From Bradyrhizobium ivorense (lineage in GTDB: Bacteria; Pseudomonadota; Alphaproteobacteria; Rhizobiales; Xanthobacteraceae): DNA of 64,000 nt. Position numbers and translations under genes: made by a program. The notes under the pieces were generated by a model. It was not told the DNA's origin. It did no database searches and saw only the letters and a program-made list of their open reading frames with translations. The stretch is from positions 1,371,501-1,435,500 of the forward strand of contig NZ_CAADFC020000004.1 of NCBI RefSeq assembly GCF_900696085.1, read 5' to 3'. Positions 52,680 to 64,000 of the stretch are shown here, in pieces; within the stretch, counting starts at the first letter, position 1, and the number at the start of each line of letters is the position of its first letter.

Positions 52680-53327
52680 TTAACGGTTACCGCGCCTCGG
52701 CGGCCCGGCCTGCGACCGAAGGCCGCCCTTGGTCTCGATGAAGCTGACGATGCGCTCCAGGCCATCGCTCTTCTTCAGGTTGGTCATCACGAAGGGCCGC
52801 TCGCCGCGCATCCGCCTGGCATCGGTCTCCATCTTCTCAAGCGACGCACCGACATGGGGGGCGAGGTCGATCTTGTTGATCACGAGCAGGTCGGAGCGCG
52901 TGATCCCGGGGCCGCCCTTGGAGGGGATCTTGTCGCCGGCGGCGACGTCGATGACGTAGATGGTCAGGTCGGCCAATTCCGGCGAGAAGGTCGCGGCGAG
53001 ATTGTCGCCGCCGGATTCGATCAGCACCAGATCGAGGTTCGGAAACTTGGCCCGCATGTCGGCGACCGCGGCGAGATTCATCGAGGCGTCCTCGCGGATC
53101 GCGGTGTGCGGACAGCCGCCGGTCTCGACGCCGGCGATGCGGTCCGGCGTCAGCGAGCCGGAGCGCACCAGAAATTCGGCGTCCCACTTGGTGTAGATGT
53201 CGTTGGTGATCGCGGCGATGTCGTAGCGCTCGCGCATCGTCTTGCAGAGCAGATCCATCAGCGCGGTCTTGCCGGAGCCGACCGGACCACCGACACCGAC
53301 GCGCAACGGGCCGTGAGAAGTAGGCAT
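52680..53327 (-). CDS. ureG: Urease accessory GTPase UreG
   Basis: A 215-aa SIMIBI GTPase that couples GTP hydrolysis to nickel delivery into urease together with UreD, UreF and UreE. The P-loop G-G-P-V-G-S-G-K-T is at residues 13-21. The Ni-site C-P-H-T motif ([11 protein letters not shown]), E-S-G-G-D-N-L and N-K-I-D motifs are intact. ATG at 53327 gives the normal family length. A 160-bp palindrome separates it from ureF. Confidence 0.96.
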   Translation of the reverse strand: MPTSHGPLRVGVGGPVGSGKTALMDLLCKTMRERYDIAAITNDIYTKWDAEFLVRSGSLTPDRIAGVETGGCPHTAIREDASMNLAAVADMRAKFPNLDLVLIESGGDNLAATFSPELADLTIYVIDVAAGDKIPSKGGPGITRSDLLVINKIDLAPHVGASLEKMETDARRMRGERPFVMTNLKKSDGLERIVSFIETKGGLRSQAGPPRRGNR

Positions 53328-53341
53328 GTCAATCCATCCAT

Positions 53342-53500
53342 CGTCGTCCCGGCCTAGTGCGCAATGCGCACGGGGGCCGGGACCCATTACCGCCGAATTG
53401 AGTTGCTGCGCGACGCTGGGGCCACAGCGCTGCACAACCACAAAGGCCTGTGGTTATGGGTCCCGGCCCCCGTGCGCATTGCGCACTAGGCCGGGACGAC
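53342..53500. repeat. Large palindrome between ureF and ureG
   Basis: Arms of about 45 bp, GTCGTCCCGGCCTAGTGCGC... and its reverse complement ...GCGCACTAGGCCGGGACGAC, around a 70-bp centre. It could form a very stable hairpin in the urease transcript. Confidence 0.85.
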
Positions 53501-53519
53501 GCGTGGAGAGAGTCGCAGA

Positions 53520-54251
53520 TCATGACCTGAACAACCTCGTATACTGCGTCTCGTGCCGCAAGCTGGCGAGATCGGCTCGAAACGTCGCGCTGCCGAGGTC
53601 GTCGAGCGAAGCGGTCGCGGCGCGCGCTGCGGTGGCGGCGACCTCGCCCTCGAGCGCGGCGAGCACGCGCTGGCTGTCGGTCTGCCCGAGCGGGATCAGC
53701 CGGCTGCCGGCGGAAATCCAATTGGAGACCACGGCATGCAGGAAGGCGTGCAGCGACGGCGCCAGCGGAATCCCGTGCGCGGCGCTGACGAGACCGACCG
53801 CGACCGGATAGACGATCGGGCCATCGCAGGCTGCAATGCTGTCGTCGAGGCCGGGCGAATTCCAGGCGGTGCGGGCAATCTCGATGAAGGCGCGGCCCTG
53901 GGTCGTGGTCTCGAGCTGGCGCTCGCGCGACGGCACCAGGGCGGCGGCGAGTTCGGCGATCCGCTTCAAGGTGGCGGCATCCTGCTCCGCCGCGGCGCGA
54001 TGGCTGTGCGCGAGCAAGACGCCGTCGCAAAAGCCGCTACCGTCGGTGAGCAGAGCGGCGAGCCAGTCGCGCAGCGAGGCGGCATCGCTGATGTCGCCGG
54101 CCTCCACCGCCCATTCGATGCCGCTGGAATAGGCGAACGCGCCGACCGGGAACGATGGCGACAGCCACGTCATCAGCCGGTACAGCGCAGCGGCCTCATG
54201 CTCCGGGATCCCGCCGCTGACGGCAGCGGGATCGGACTCATTTGTGGTCAT
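53520..54251 (-). CDS. ureF: Urease accessory protein UreF
   Basis: A 243-aa helical protein that, with UreD, forms the platform for nickel insertion by UreG. Conserved segments [24 protein letters not shown] and the C-terminal S-C-x-like [15 protein letters not shown] area are present. Start ATG at 54251 lies 14 bp inside the end of ureE; ATG at 54257 is an alternative. Confidence 0.94.
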   Translation of the reverse strand: MTTNESDPAAVSGGIPEHEAAALYRLMTWLSPSFPVGAFAYSSGIEWAVEAGDISDAASLRDWLAALLTDGSGFCDGVLLAHSHRAAAEQDAATLKRIAELAAALVPSRERQLETTTQGRAFIEIARTAWNSPGLDDSIAACDGPIVYPVAVGLVSAAHGIPLAPSLHAFLHAVVSNWISAGSRLIPLGQTDSQRVLAALEGEVAATAARAATASLDDLGSATFRADLASLRHETQYTRLFRS

Positions 54252-54858
54252 GAGCATGGGAGTGGTCGTGATGGTGATCGTGGCCGCAATGCTCGTCGTG
54301 ATGGTGGTGGTGATGATCATGATCATGGTGATCGTGATCATGATGGTGGTGATGGCCGTGATCATGCGCATGGCTGTGGGCATGATCGTGCCCGGTGTGA
54401 CCGTGCGCGGGCTCCTCGGCATGGGCGTGCCCGGCATAGGCGCCGCCCTCGGGATCGAACGGCGCCTCGATCTCGAGCACGCGGGCGCCAAGACCCTTCA
54501 CCATCGCCTCGATGACATGGTCGCGGCGGATGCGCAGCCCCTTCGGCATGATCTGGGTCGGCAGATGACGGTTGCCGAGATGCCAGGCGACCCGGATCAG
54601 ATGATGCGGATCGCTGCCGCGGATTTCGAGCAGCGGCTCCGGCGCGGCGACCACCTCGATCAGGCGGCCGTCCTCCAGCACCAGCGCATCGCCGCCGCGC
54701 AAGGCGACGGCATTTTCAAGATCGAGCAGGAATTCGAGCCCGCGCGTCCCCGTCATCGCCATCCGCCGCCGGTGCCGGTCGTCGAAATCGAGCACGACGG
54801 TGTCGGCCGCGGCGTGCGTCCAGCGATGTTGCCCCAAAACCTTGGTCGCGCGGATCAT
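54238..54858 (-). CDS. ureE: Nickel chaperone UreE with very long His-rich tail
   Basis: A 206-aa metallochaperone. The first ~140 residues are the normal UreE peptide-binding and metal-binding domains, with [13 protein letters not shown]. The last ~65 residues hold about 34 His, mostly as H-D-H, H-A-H and runs of five or six His, plus one Cys. This tail can store or buffer many nickel ions, as in Klebsiella and Bradyrhizobium UreE, but is longer than most. The tail codons make a low-complexity CAT/GTG-rich DNA tract at about 54240-54430. Overlaps ureF by 14 bp. Confidence 0.95.
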   Translation of the reverse strand: MIRATKVLGQHRWTHAAADTVVLDFDDRHRRRMAMTGTRGLEFLLDLENAVALRGGDALVLEDGRLIEVVAAPEPLLEIRGSDPHHLIRVAWHLGNRHLPTQIMPKGLRIRRDHVIEAMVKGLGARVLEIEAPFDPEGGAYAGHAHAEEPAHGHTGHDHAHSHAHDHGHHHHHDHDHHDHDHHHHHHDEHCGHDHHHDHSHAHDHK

Positions 54859-54926
54859 CGTTGCCTTCGTGTTATGCGTTGGAGCGCGATGCGATGAGGT
54901 CGAGTGTCGACCACGATCACCGTGCG

Positions 54927-55123
54927 CCCCCTCGCCCCGCTCTTGCGGGGAGAGGGTTGGGGTGAGGGGCTGTCTCCGCATAGACGGTGACAGATGCGTC
55001 CGCGGAGACTCCCCCTCACCCGTAACGAATCTAACGGTGCGTCATAGCCGAAGCTTTGCTTCGGCGTTCTTAGGGACGGCCGCCGGAGGCGGCCTATCGC
55101 TCTCCCCGCAGGCGGGGCGAGGT
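54927..55123. repeat. CCTCGCCCCGC...GCGGGGCGAGG long inverted repeat
   Basis: Outer CTCGCCCCGCTCTTGCGGGGAGAG / CTCTCCCCGCAGGCGGGGCGAGG arms; inner CCGAAGCTTTGCTTCGGC and CGGCCGCCGGAGGCGGCC hairpins, as at 43929-44102. Lies between ureE and the monooxygenase-fold genes. Confidence 0.8.
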
Positions 55124-55161
55124 GAAGTGGAGTTCGTGGCGCGGTTTGACGCATGATCAGC

Positions 55162-55461
55162 TCAAAGCTTCTCGACCTTGCCGTCGCTGATGATCTCGAT
55201 CACCGTCGGCGCGGTCTTCATCTGCGCGGAATATTCCCGCCACACCTTCATGTGCGGCGCGCGAGCGTGGGCGTTGAGGTCGTCGCGGGTCTCCCAGCGC
55301 TCGACCACGACGTAGAGGTTGGGGTCGTTGACGCTGACGTGGCCGTCATAGGCAAGACAGCCCTTCTCCTTGCGGGTCTCGACCGTGCAGGCCTTGTGGC
55401 CCTTGATGAAGTCCTCGCGGTTCTCGGGCTTCATCGGCGTGGTGGCGATGACGTAGATCAT
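55162..55461 (-). CDS. ABM-fold monooxygenase-like protein, copy 1
   Basis: A 99-aa protein of the antibiotic biosynthesis monooxygenase (ABM) dimeric alpha-beta barrel type. It starts M-I-Y-V-I-A-T, then E-T-R-K-E-K-G-C-L-A-Y-D and V-V-V-E-R-W-E-T-R-D-D-L and H-A-R-A-P-H-M. The next gene upstream is a homologue of equal length in tandem. They lie between ureC and ureE, not a usual place; a role in urea metabolism is not evident. Such proteins may be heme-degrading or quinone-related monooxygenases. Confidence 0.85.
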   Translation of the reverse strand: MIYVIATTPMKPENREDFIKGHKACTVETRKEKGCLAYDGHVSVNDPNLYVVVERWETRDDLNAHARAPHMKVWREYSAQMKTAPTVIEIISDGKVEKL

Positions 55462-55487
55462 GATGCGCTTCCTGTTCTTGTTCTTGC

Positions 55488-55787
55488 TTAACGGACGTCG
55501 ACCTTATCGGGCGTGATGACCTCGATCCGCGGCGGCGCGACCATGCATTTCACCGCGACCCGGCCGAACGTCTTCATGTGCTCGGCGGTGCGATGCGGCA
55601 CCAGCGCCTCGGCGTTCTCCCACTGCTCGACGAACACCATCTTGCTGTGGTCGGTGACGCTCTCGTGCAAATCGTAGGCGATGTTGCCGGGCTCCTTGCG
55701 GGTCTCCTTGATGCAGGCGGTCGCCGCAGCGATGAATTCGGCGCGGGTCTCGGGCTTGATGGTCAGCGTAGCGACGACGTAAATCAC
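55488..55787 (-). CDS. ABM-fold monooxygenase-like protein, copy 2
   Basis: A second 99-aa ABM-type protein, 26 bp upstream of the first and of the same length. Shared motifs are M-I-Y-V-V-A-T, E-T-R-K-E-P-G-N-I-A-Y-D and F-V-E-Q-W-E-N-A-E-A-L. The two therefore look like an old tandem duplication. Located 49 bp after the ureC stop in the same direction, so it may be co-transcribed with urease. Confidence 0.85.
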   Translation of the reverse strand: MIYVVATLTIKPETRAEFIAAATACIKETRKEPGNIAYDLHESVTDHSKMVFVEQWENAEALVPHRTAEHMKTFGRVAVKCMVAPPRIEVITPDKVDVR

Positions 55788-55836
55788 GGAAATTCCTCCC
55801 GGTTTTCTCTTTTGGCTTTAGATACCGGGATGGGTT

Positions 55837-57548
<1,712 letters not shown>

Positions 57549-57552
<4 letters not shown>

Positions 57553-58088
57553 AGCGTGCTCCTGGCAAGCCTGACTGCTTCGTTGAACATTCGGTCGAGG
57601 GTCGCATTGACGCCGCGACAACCTGCGACGACCTTCTCGGCCCACGCGACATAGTCCGCGAGATCGTCGCGCTCGTCCGCGCTTGGTTGCGGCACGATGC
57701 GAGCGAGCGTGTTGCTGATCTTGTCGGCAATCTTGATCAGCTTCGCATCCGGCGATTTGTGCGGAGCATCCTCGATCTGCTTCCGCCGGCGCTCGGCTTT
57801 CGGCAGGCTCATGTCGTCGGTGCATTCGACCACGAGGTCGGCGACGCGCGCGCCGAATTTCTGGGCCAGCTCCTCGCGCGTGGTCCCGGTGTCCTCGATG
57901 GTGTCGTGCAGCCACCCCGCCGCCACCAGCTCCGCATCGGCGCCATCGGTCACCTGCGCAAGCAAATTCGCGACCTCGGCAAGATGGTTGATGTAAGGCT
58001 CATTGCCCCGCCCCTTGCGCGCCATCCCGTTGTGACGGCGCGCGGCGAGTTGGGCGGCTTCGGAGACGAGGCGGATCGGGGGGAGCAT
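57549..58088 (-). CDS. HD-domain hydrolase gene inside the urease operon
   Basis: A 179-aa protein of the HD-domain phosphohydrolase family related to the hydrolase half of RelA/SpoT. Key residues are H in [11 protein letters not shown] in W-L-H-D-T-I-E-D-T and D in K-I-A-D-K-I-S-N-T. This layout matches small alarmone hydrolase-like (MESH1-type) proteins. Its stop overlaps the ureC GTG (GTGA), so it is translationally coupled to urease. A role in pppGpp turnover tied to nitrogen state is an attractive but unproven inference. Confidence 0.85.
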
Positions 58089-58109
58089 GGGGTTACGGCG
58101 CTCCCACTA

Positions 58110-58330
58110 CCGCTGTCAGCGCTCGGGGCCTACCCCTCTCCCCAACCCTCCCCCGCAAGGGGGGAGGGAGCCTGGGCGGCGTGCTCACCTCACCGAAATT
58201 CGCAGCCTGCGCTCGTCGCATCACGGCTCCTCCGCTCCATCAGTCTCAGAGGTAAGGGACTCACCGGCGGAAGGGTTCCCTCCCCCCTTGCGGGGGAGGG
58301 TTAGGGAGAGGGGTACCGCTTGCTCCGCTG
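58110..58330. repeat. CTCCCC...GGGGAG inverted repeat unit
   Basis: First of several related units in the ureB-to-HD-gene gap. Left arm CCCCTCTCCCCAACCCTCCCCCGC, right arm GCGGGGGAGGGTTAGGGAGAGGGG, with a centre containing CTCCTCCGCTCCATCAGTCTC. Confidence 0.82.
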
Positions 58331-58676
58331 CCTGAAGGATCGCAAGAGCGACACCTTCCAAGTTCTTCATCACGTCGTCGTTGGTGAACCGCAGCACACG
58401 GTAACCGCGCGACGCCAACCACGCATCACGCCGTTCGTCGCGACGAATACGTTCTTCGAAATCGTGGCTCTCGCCGTCGACTTCGACAATCAGCTTGCAC
58501 GAATGCGCGACGAAATCCGCGATGTAGGTGCCGATCGGCGCCTGGCGACGGAAGTTGAGGCCGGCGAGGCGATCAGCCTTCAGGTGACGCCACAGCAAAG
58601 TCTCCGCGCGCGTCATGGTGCGGCGGAGCTGCTTGGCGCGATCGCGCTGCGTGTCGCTCACCTGAGTGTGCGGCAT
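58221..58676 (-). CDS. DUF559 endonuclease-like protein with repeat-derived tail
   Basis: A 151-aa protein whose first ~110 residues match the DUF559 family (very-short-patch-repair-like, PD-(D/E)XK nuclease fold): R-R-T-M-T-R-A-E-T-L-L-W-R-H-L, F-R-R-Q-A-P-I-G-T-Y-I-A-D-F, I-V-E-V-D-G-E-S-H and R-V-L-R-F-T-N-D-D-V. The last ~37 residues are translated from the dispersed repeat at 58110-58330, so the natural stop appears to have been lost into the repeat. Function of DUF559 is not established; it is embedded in the urease gene cluster between repeats. Confidence 0.75.
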   Translation of the reverse strand: MPHTQVSDTQRDRAKQLRRTMTRAETLLWRHLKADRLAGLNFRRQAPIGTYIADFVAHSCKLIVEVDGESHDFEERIRRDERRDAWLASRGYRVLRFTNDDVMKNLEGVALAILQAAEQAVPLSLTLPRKGGGNPSAGESLTSETDGAEEP

Positions 58677-58689
58677 GCCCCTCTCCGCA

Positions 58690-58921
58690 AAACCACGTCG
58701 GTCAGCGCCCGGGGCCTACCCCTCTCCCCAACCCTCCCCCGCAAGGGGGGAGGGAGCCTGGGCGGCGTGCTCACCTCACATCGCGTTACGACTACTTTCT
58801 GTGCCATCAGCGTTCCTCCGCTCCATCGGTCTCGGAGGTAAGGGACGCACCGGCGGAAGGGTACCCTCCCCCCTTGCGGGGGAGGGTTAGGGAGAGGGGT
58901 GCCGCTTGCTCCGCTGGGTGA
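58690..58921. repeat. CTCCCC...GGGGAG inverted repeat unit, tandem copy 1
   Basis: Same unit as 58110-58330 on the other side of the DUF559 gene. Together with the next copy it forms a tandem repeat with a 293-bp period; the CAGCGTTCCTCCGCTCCATC segment recurs at 58808 and 59101. Confidence 0.85.
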
Positions 58922-58995
58922 CGTGAGGCGAGAATCACGCTTGCGCCGTTTGCGCTGCCGAGCTGGATTGCGCGTGCACGCAAGATCTCATCGGT

Positions 58996-59213
58996 CAGCG
59001 CCCGGGGCTTACCCCTCTCCCCAACCCTCCCCCGCAAGGGGGGAGGGAGCCTGAGCAGCGTGCTCACCTCACTTCGCGTTACGACTACTTTCTGTACCAT
59101 CAGCGTTCCTCCGCTCCATCGGTCTCGGAGGTGAGGGACGCATCGGCGGAAGGGTTCCCTCCCCCCTTGCGGGGGAGGGCTAGGGAGAGGGGTGCCGCTT
59201 GCTCCGCTGGGTG
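58996..59213. repeat. CTCCCC...GGGGAG inverted repeat unit, tandem copy 2
   Basis: Second copy with the same 293-bp period. The copy-to-copy linker (GCTTGCTCCGCTGGGTGACGTGAGG...GCGCCCGGGGCTTACC) is repeated as well, so whole units were duplicated recently. Confidence 0.85.
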
Positions 59214-59287
59214 ACGTGAGGCGAGAATCACGCTTGCGCCGTTGGCGCTGCCGAGCTGGATTGCGCGCACTCGCAGAATCTCGTCGG

Positions 59288-59366
59288 TCAGCGCCCGGGG
59301 CTTACCCCTCTCCCCAACCCTCCCCCGCAAGGGGGGAGGGAGCCTGACCGGTTTGCTCACCTCACA
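59288..59366. repeat. Partial third copy of the tandem repeat
   Basis: Begins like the previous unit (GTCAGCGCCCGGGGCTTACC, CCTCCCCCGCAAGGGGGGAGG) but ends after the left half, next to the ureB stop. Confidence 0.8.
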
Positions 59367-59386
59367 ATGAACTACTGCAACAGCGA

Positions 59387-59692
59387 TCACAGCTTCCCCT
59401 TCACCTCGGCGCGGAAGCCGTAGATCACGCGCTTTCCGGCCAGCGCGACGAGTTGGACGTCGCGGGTCTGGCCGGGTTCGAAGCGGACGGCGGTGCCGGC
59501 CGCGATGTCGAGGCGCATGCCGCGGGCCTTCTTGCGGTCGAATTTCAGCGCCGGGTTGGTTTCGAAGAAATGATAGTGCGAGCCGACCTGGATCGGGCGG
59601 TCGCCGGTGTTGGCGACCGAGAGCGTCACGGTCTTGCGGCCGGCATTGAGCTCGATCTCGCCGTCCTTGATGAAGCGTTCGCCGGGGATCAT
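59387..59692 (-). CDS. ureB: Urease beta subunit
   Basis: A 101-aa structural subunit of the (UreABC)3 complex. Typical N-terminus M-I-P-G-E, then [40 protein letters not shown] and V-I-Y-G-F-R. Separated from ureA by about 115 bp containing a repeat, and from ureC by the HD gene and repeats, an unusual interruption of the ureABC unit. Confidence 0.97.
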   Translation of the reverse strand: MIPGERFIKDGEIELNAGRKTVTLSVANTGDRPIQVGSHYHFFETNPALKFDRKKARGMRLDIAAGTAVRFEPGQTRDVQLVALAGKRVIYGFRAEVKGKL

Positions 59693-59703
59693 TTTTCCTT
59701 CTC

Positions 59704-59796
59704 CGTCATTCCGGGGCGATGCGGAGCATCGAACCCGGAATCTCTGTAAAGCAATCTCTGGATTCCGGGTTCGGCCTGCGGCCGCCCCGGAACGAC
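59704..59796. repeat. CGTCATTCCGGGGCG palindromic repeat
   Basis: Long palindrome between ureA and ureB with ends CCGTCATTCCGGGGCG and GCCCCGGAACGACG and inner GATTCCGGGTTC-type arms. Confidence 0.82.
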
Positions 59797-59806
59797 GCGT
59801 GCGTGG

Positions 59807-60109
59807 CTAGCGGATCGGCTCGTGCACGGTGACGAGTTTTGTGCCGTCGGGAAACGTCGCCTCGACCTGGATGTCGTGGATCATCTCGGGGATGCCGGTC
59901 ATCACCTGATCCCGGGTCAGGACCTTGGCGCCGGCCTGCATCAGTTCGGCAACGGTGCGGCCGTCGCGCGCGCCCTCGACGATGAAATCGGTGATCAGCG
60001 CCACTGCTTCCGGATGGTTGAGCTTGACGCCGCGCTCGAGGCGGCGGCGCGCCACCATGGCGGCCATCGACACCAGCAGCTTGTCCTTTTCGCGGGGAGA
60101 CAAATTCAT
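59807..60109 (-). CDS. ureA: Urease gamma subunit
   Basis: A 100-aa gamma subunit. It begins [12 protein letters not shown], with [13 protein letters not shown] and T-V-A-E-L-M-Q and ends [13 protein letters not shown]. Complete and typical. Follows ureD by about 46 bp. Confidence 0.97.
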   Translation of the reverse strand: MNLSPREKDKLLVSMAAMVARRRLERGVKLNHPEAVALITDFIVEGARDGRTVAELMQAGAKVLTRDQVMTGIPEMIHDIQVEATFPDGTKLVTVHEPIR

Positions 60110-60155
60110 GCGAGCACTCTGATCGTTCTCAAAGGATTAGTTGAGCCACAGCCTC

Positions 60156-60992
<837 letters not shown>

Positions 60993-61039
60993 TCCCCCTC
61001 GCGCTCCCTCACCCACGCCGCGGATGCGACGTCACATTT

Positions 61040-61735
61040 TCACAGCGCCATCTGACGGCTGATCTCGGCGGGATCGAGGCTTGCGCGGTCGCTAGTATAT
61101 TTCACCGCACCCCGGTCCATCACCGCAAAACTGTCGCCGAGTTCGCAGGCAAAGTCGAGATATTGTTCGACCAGCACGATCGCGATGTTGCCGAGGTTGC
61201 GCAGATAGGAGATGGCGCGGCCGATGTCCTTGATGATCGAGGGCTGGATGCCCTCGGTCGGCTCGTCGAGCAGCAGCAACTTTGGCCGCATCACCAGCGC
61301 GCGGCCGATCGCGAGCTGCTGCTGCTGGCCGCCGGAGAGGTCGCCGCCGCGGCGGCCCAGCATGGTCTGCAGCACCGGAAACAGCGAGAACACGTCGTCG
61401 GGGATGTTGCGGTCCTCGCGCTTCAGCGGACCGAAGCCGGTCTTGAGGTTCTCCTCGACCGTGAGCAGCGGAAAGATCTCGCGGCCCTGCGGCACGAAGC
61501 CGATGCCGCGCCGCGCCCGCTCATAGGGCTTTAGCGCAGTGATGTCCTTGCCGTCGAAATTGATCGCGCCCGAGGCGATCGGATACTGCCCGACCATGGC
61601 GCGCAGCAGCGAGGTCTTGCCGACGCCGTTGCGGCCGAGCACGCAGGTGACCTTGCCGGGTTCGGCCGTCAGCGACACGCCGCGCAGCGCCTGCGCCGCG
61701 CCATAGAACAGATTGATGTTGTCGACCTTCAGCAT
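61040..61735 (-). CDS. urtE: Urea ABC transporter ATPase UrtE
   Basis: A 231-aa LivF-like ATPase of the urea importer. Walker A G-R-N-G-V-G-K-T-S, signature L-S-G-G-Q-Q-Q-Q-L-A-I, Walker B L-L-L-L-D-E-P-T-E-G-I-Q-P and H-loop replaced by V-L-V-E-Q-Y as usual in LivF-type proteins. ATG at 61735 gives the standard start M-L-K-V; 4 bp after urtD. Urea assignment rests on the urtDE plus ureD context. Confidence 0.95.
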   Translation of the reverse strand: MLKVDNINLFYGAAQALRGVSLTAEPGKVTCVLGRNGVGKTSLLRAMVGQYPIASGAINFDGKDITALKPYERARRGIGFVPQGREIFPLLTVEENLKTGFGPLKREDRNIPDDVFSLFPVLQTMLGRRGGDLSGGQQQQLAIGRALVMRPKLLLLDEPTEGIQPSIIKDIGRAISYLRNLGNIAIVLVEQYLDFACELGDSFAVMDRGAVKYTSDRASLDPAEISRQMAL

Positions 61736-61739
61736 CGCT

Positions 61740-62501
<762 letters not shown>

Positions 62502-62505
62502 TGGC

Positions 62506-63684
62506 CTACTCCGCTGCGTTCGCTGCGCCGATGCCGTCTTCGCGGGCGGCGCTTTCCTCATCGGCCGCAAGGCCGGTGCTGCGCCCTGTCCTCCACGGCT
62601 CCCACCAGGCATTGAAGGTGCCGACGATGCCCTTGGGCAGCAGCAAGGTCACCAGGATGAACAGCGCGCCCAGCATGAACAGCCAGTACGGCGCCAGCGG
62701 TCCCGAGGTGAAGAAGGTTTTGGCGTAGTTGACGACGACGGCGCCGAGCGCCGCGCCGACCAGCGTGCCGCGGCCGCCGACCGCGACCCAGATCACCGCC
62801 TCGATCGAGTTGCCCGGCGCGAATTCGCTCGGATTGATGATACCGACCTGCGGCACGTAGAGCGCGCCGGCGACGCCGGCCATGCAGGCCGACAGCGTGA
62901 ACACGAATAGCTTGTAGGATTCGACCCGGTAGCCGAGGAAGCGGGTGCGGCTTTCGGCATCGCGCACCGCGATCAGCACCTTGCCGAGCTTCGAGGTCAC
63001 CACCGCGCGACAGATCAGGAAGGCGATCATGAGCGCCAGGCAGCTCAGGAAGAACAGCGCGCAGCGCGTGCCGTCGGCCTGCACGTTGAAGCCGAGGATG
63101 TCCTTGAAGTCGGTCAGGCCGTTGTTGCCGCCGAAGCCGAAATCGTTGCGGAAGAAGCCGAGCAGCAGCGCATAGGTCATCGCCTGGGTGATGATCGAGA
63201 GATAGACGCCGGTGACGCGGGAGCGGAACGCGAGCCAGCCGAAGCAGAACGCGAGCAGGCCCGGCACCAGCAGCACCATCAGCGCGGCGAAGGCGAACTT
63301 GTCAAAGCCGTACCAGTACCAGGGCAGCTTGTCCCAGTTCAGGAACACCATGAAATCGGGCAGCACCGGGTTGCCGTAGACGCCGCGGCTGCCGATCTGC
63401 CGCATCAGGTACATGCCCATGGCGTAGCCGCCGAGCGCGAAGAACGCGCCGTGGCCGAGCGAGAGGATGCCGCAATAGCCCCAGATCAGGTCGATCGACA
63501 GCGCCAGGATGGCGTAGCAGAGATACTTGCCCCACAGCGCCACCAGATAGGTCGGCACCTGGAAGATCGAGCCCTGCGGCATCAGCAGGTTCGACAGCGG
63601 AATCAGCACGCCGACACCGGCGACGATCAGGATGAAGGAGGTCGCCGCGCGATCCAGCGAACGGGTGAGGATGTGCGGCGTCAT
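62506..63684 (-). CDS. urtC: Urea ABC transporter permease UrtC
   Basis: A 392-aa LivM-like permease with about ten membrane helices, and family blocks W-G-Y-C-G-I-L-S-L-G-H-G-A-F-F-A-L-G-G-Y and V-W-V-A-V-G-G-R-G-T-L-V-G-A. Carries a hydrophilic C-terminal extension. Overlaps the urtB stop by 4 bp. Confidence 0.95.
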   Translation of the reverse strand: MTPHILTRSLDRAATSFILIVAGVGVLIPLSNLLMPQGSIFQVPTYLVALWGKYLCYAILALSIDLIWGYCGILSLGHGAFFALGGYAMGMYLMRQIGSRGVYGNPVLPDFMVFLNWDKLPWYWYGFDKFAFAALMVLLVPGLLAFCFGWLAFRSRVTGVYLSIITQAMTYALLLGFFRNDFGFGGNNGLTDFKDILGFNVQADGTRCALFFLSCLALMIAFLICRAVVTSKLGKVLIAVRDAESRTRFLGYRVESYKLFVFTLSACMAGVAGALYVPQVGIINPSEFAPGNSIEAVIWVAVGGRGTLVGAALGAVVVNYAKTFFTSGPLAPYWLFMLGALFILVTLLLPKGIVGTFNAWWEPWRTGRSTGLAADEESAAREDGIGAANAAE

Positions 63685-64000
63685 GCTTCCACCGCCCGTC
63701 CCTTGAGCGCGAACAGGCCGCGCGGCCGCTTCTGGATGAACAGGATGATCAAGACCAGGATCGCGATCTTGCCGAGCACCGCGCCGGCCACGGGTTCGAG
63801 GAACTTGTTGGCGATGCCGAGCGTGAAGGCGCCGACCAGCGTGCCCCAGAGATTGCCGACGCCGCCGAACACCACGACCATGAAGCTGTCGATGATGTAG
63901 CTCTGGCCGAGATTGGGGCTGACATTGTCGATCTGCGACAGCGCCACGCCGGCAATCCCGGCGATGCCGGAGCCGAGGCCGAAGGTCAGCGCGTCGACGC
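63681..64000 (-). CDS. urtB: Urea ABC transporter permease UrtB, 5' part outside the window
   Basis: The last 106 codons of a LivH-like permease. The family motif F-M-V-V-V-F-G-G-V-G-N-L-W-G-T-L-V-G-A and a final Arg-rich G-L-F-A-L-K-G-R are seen; the gene continues beyond the right edge, where urtA is expected. UrtB and UrtC form the urea channel. Confidence 0.93.
   Translation of the reverse strand, partial: VDALTFGLGSGIAGIAGVALSQIDNVSPNLGQSYIIDSFMVVVFGGVGNLWGTLVGAFTLGIANKFLEPVAGAVLGKIAILVLIILFIQKRPRGLFALKGRAVEA

Noticed and set aside
58807..59390. Two ~96-codon minus-strand frames that resemble each other strongly
   Set aside because: They lie wholly within the 293-bp tandem repeat, so their similarity comes from DNA duplication. 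No ribosome-binding site or family.

Overview
The window is a high-GC alphaproteobacterial chromosome segment, most likely Bradyrhizobium or a close Hyphomicrobiales relative. This rests on three things. There is a PhyR-NepR-EcfG general stress locus. The sulfite-reduction genes follow the rhizobial order cysG-DUF2849-cysI-DUF934-cysH, and urea transport and urease genes are joined. Nearly every gene boundary also carries a dispersed palindromic repeat. I see no tRNA, rRNA, CRISPR array, transposase or prophage.

Layout. (1) 1-2.1 kb: 3' part of a patatin-like phospholipase gene, a CAP-domain lipoprotein and a SnoaL-like protein between two direct repeats. (2) 2.1-13.9 kb: a full assimilatory sulfate regulon, with uptake by sbp-cysT-cysW-cysA, reduction by cysG-DUF2849-cysI-DUF934-cysH, and activation by the divergent cysD-cysNC. 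(3) 14.2-24.7 kb: malate synthase G, a chemoreceptor, envelope genes (DUF2865, L,D-transpeptidase, AI-2E-type permease, DUF883 and holin-like proteins) and a periplasmic binding protein. (4) 24.8-30.3 kb: a gentisate-pathway island (MarR regulator, 3-hydroxybenzoate 6-hydroxylase-like enzyme, gentisate dioxygenase, FAH-family hydrolase, enolase-superfamily enzyme). (5) 30.3-41.8 kb: a catalase-like protein lacking its distal His, two AraC regulators, two EamA exporters, a transglutaminase-like protein, several very small genes, a crcB remnant and a divergent TetR/P450 pair. (6) 41.9-43.9 kb: phyR and nepR-ecfG. (7) 44.1-52.3 kb: a GGDEF-EAL protein, a cupredoxin, a DoxX-like membrane protein, a di-heme peroxidase and a CHASE/HWE-type kinase with an altered ATP site. 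(8) 52.7-64 kb: the urease cluster ureG, ureF, ureE, two small monooxygenase-fold genes, ureC, an HD-domain gene, ureB, ureA and ureD, followed by urtE, urtD, urtC and a partial urtB; all read on the minus strand.

The main new observation is that the window holds both the general-stress sigma factor EcfG and, in six intergenic regions, exact GGAAC-N16/17-CGTT promoter matches 22 to 72 bp before start codons. They precede a 51-aa membrane protein, the L,D-transpeptidase, the AI-2E-type permease (divergent from it), the DUF883/holin pair, an 84-aa hydrophilic protein and a 47-aa protein. This outlines a local EcfG regulon made of envelope genes and undescribed microproteins. Two other regulatory circuits can also be read: a MarR-type operator half-site shared by both divergent promoters of the gentisate island, and a 14-bp-arm palindrome between the TetR gene and the P450 gene.
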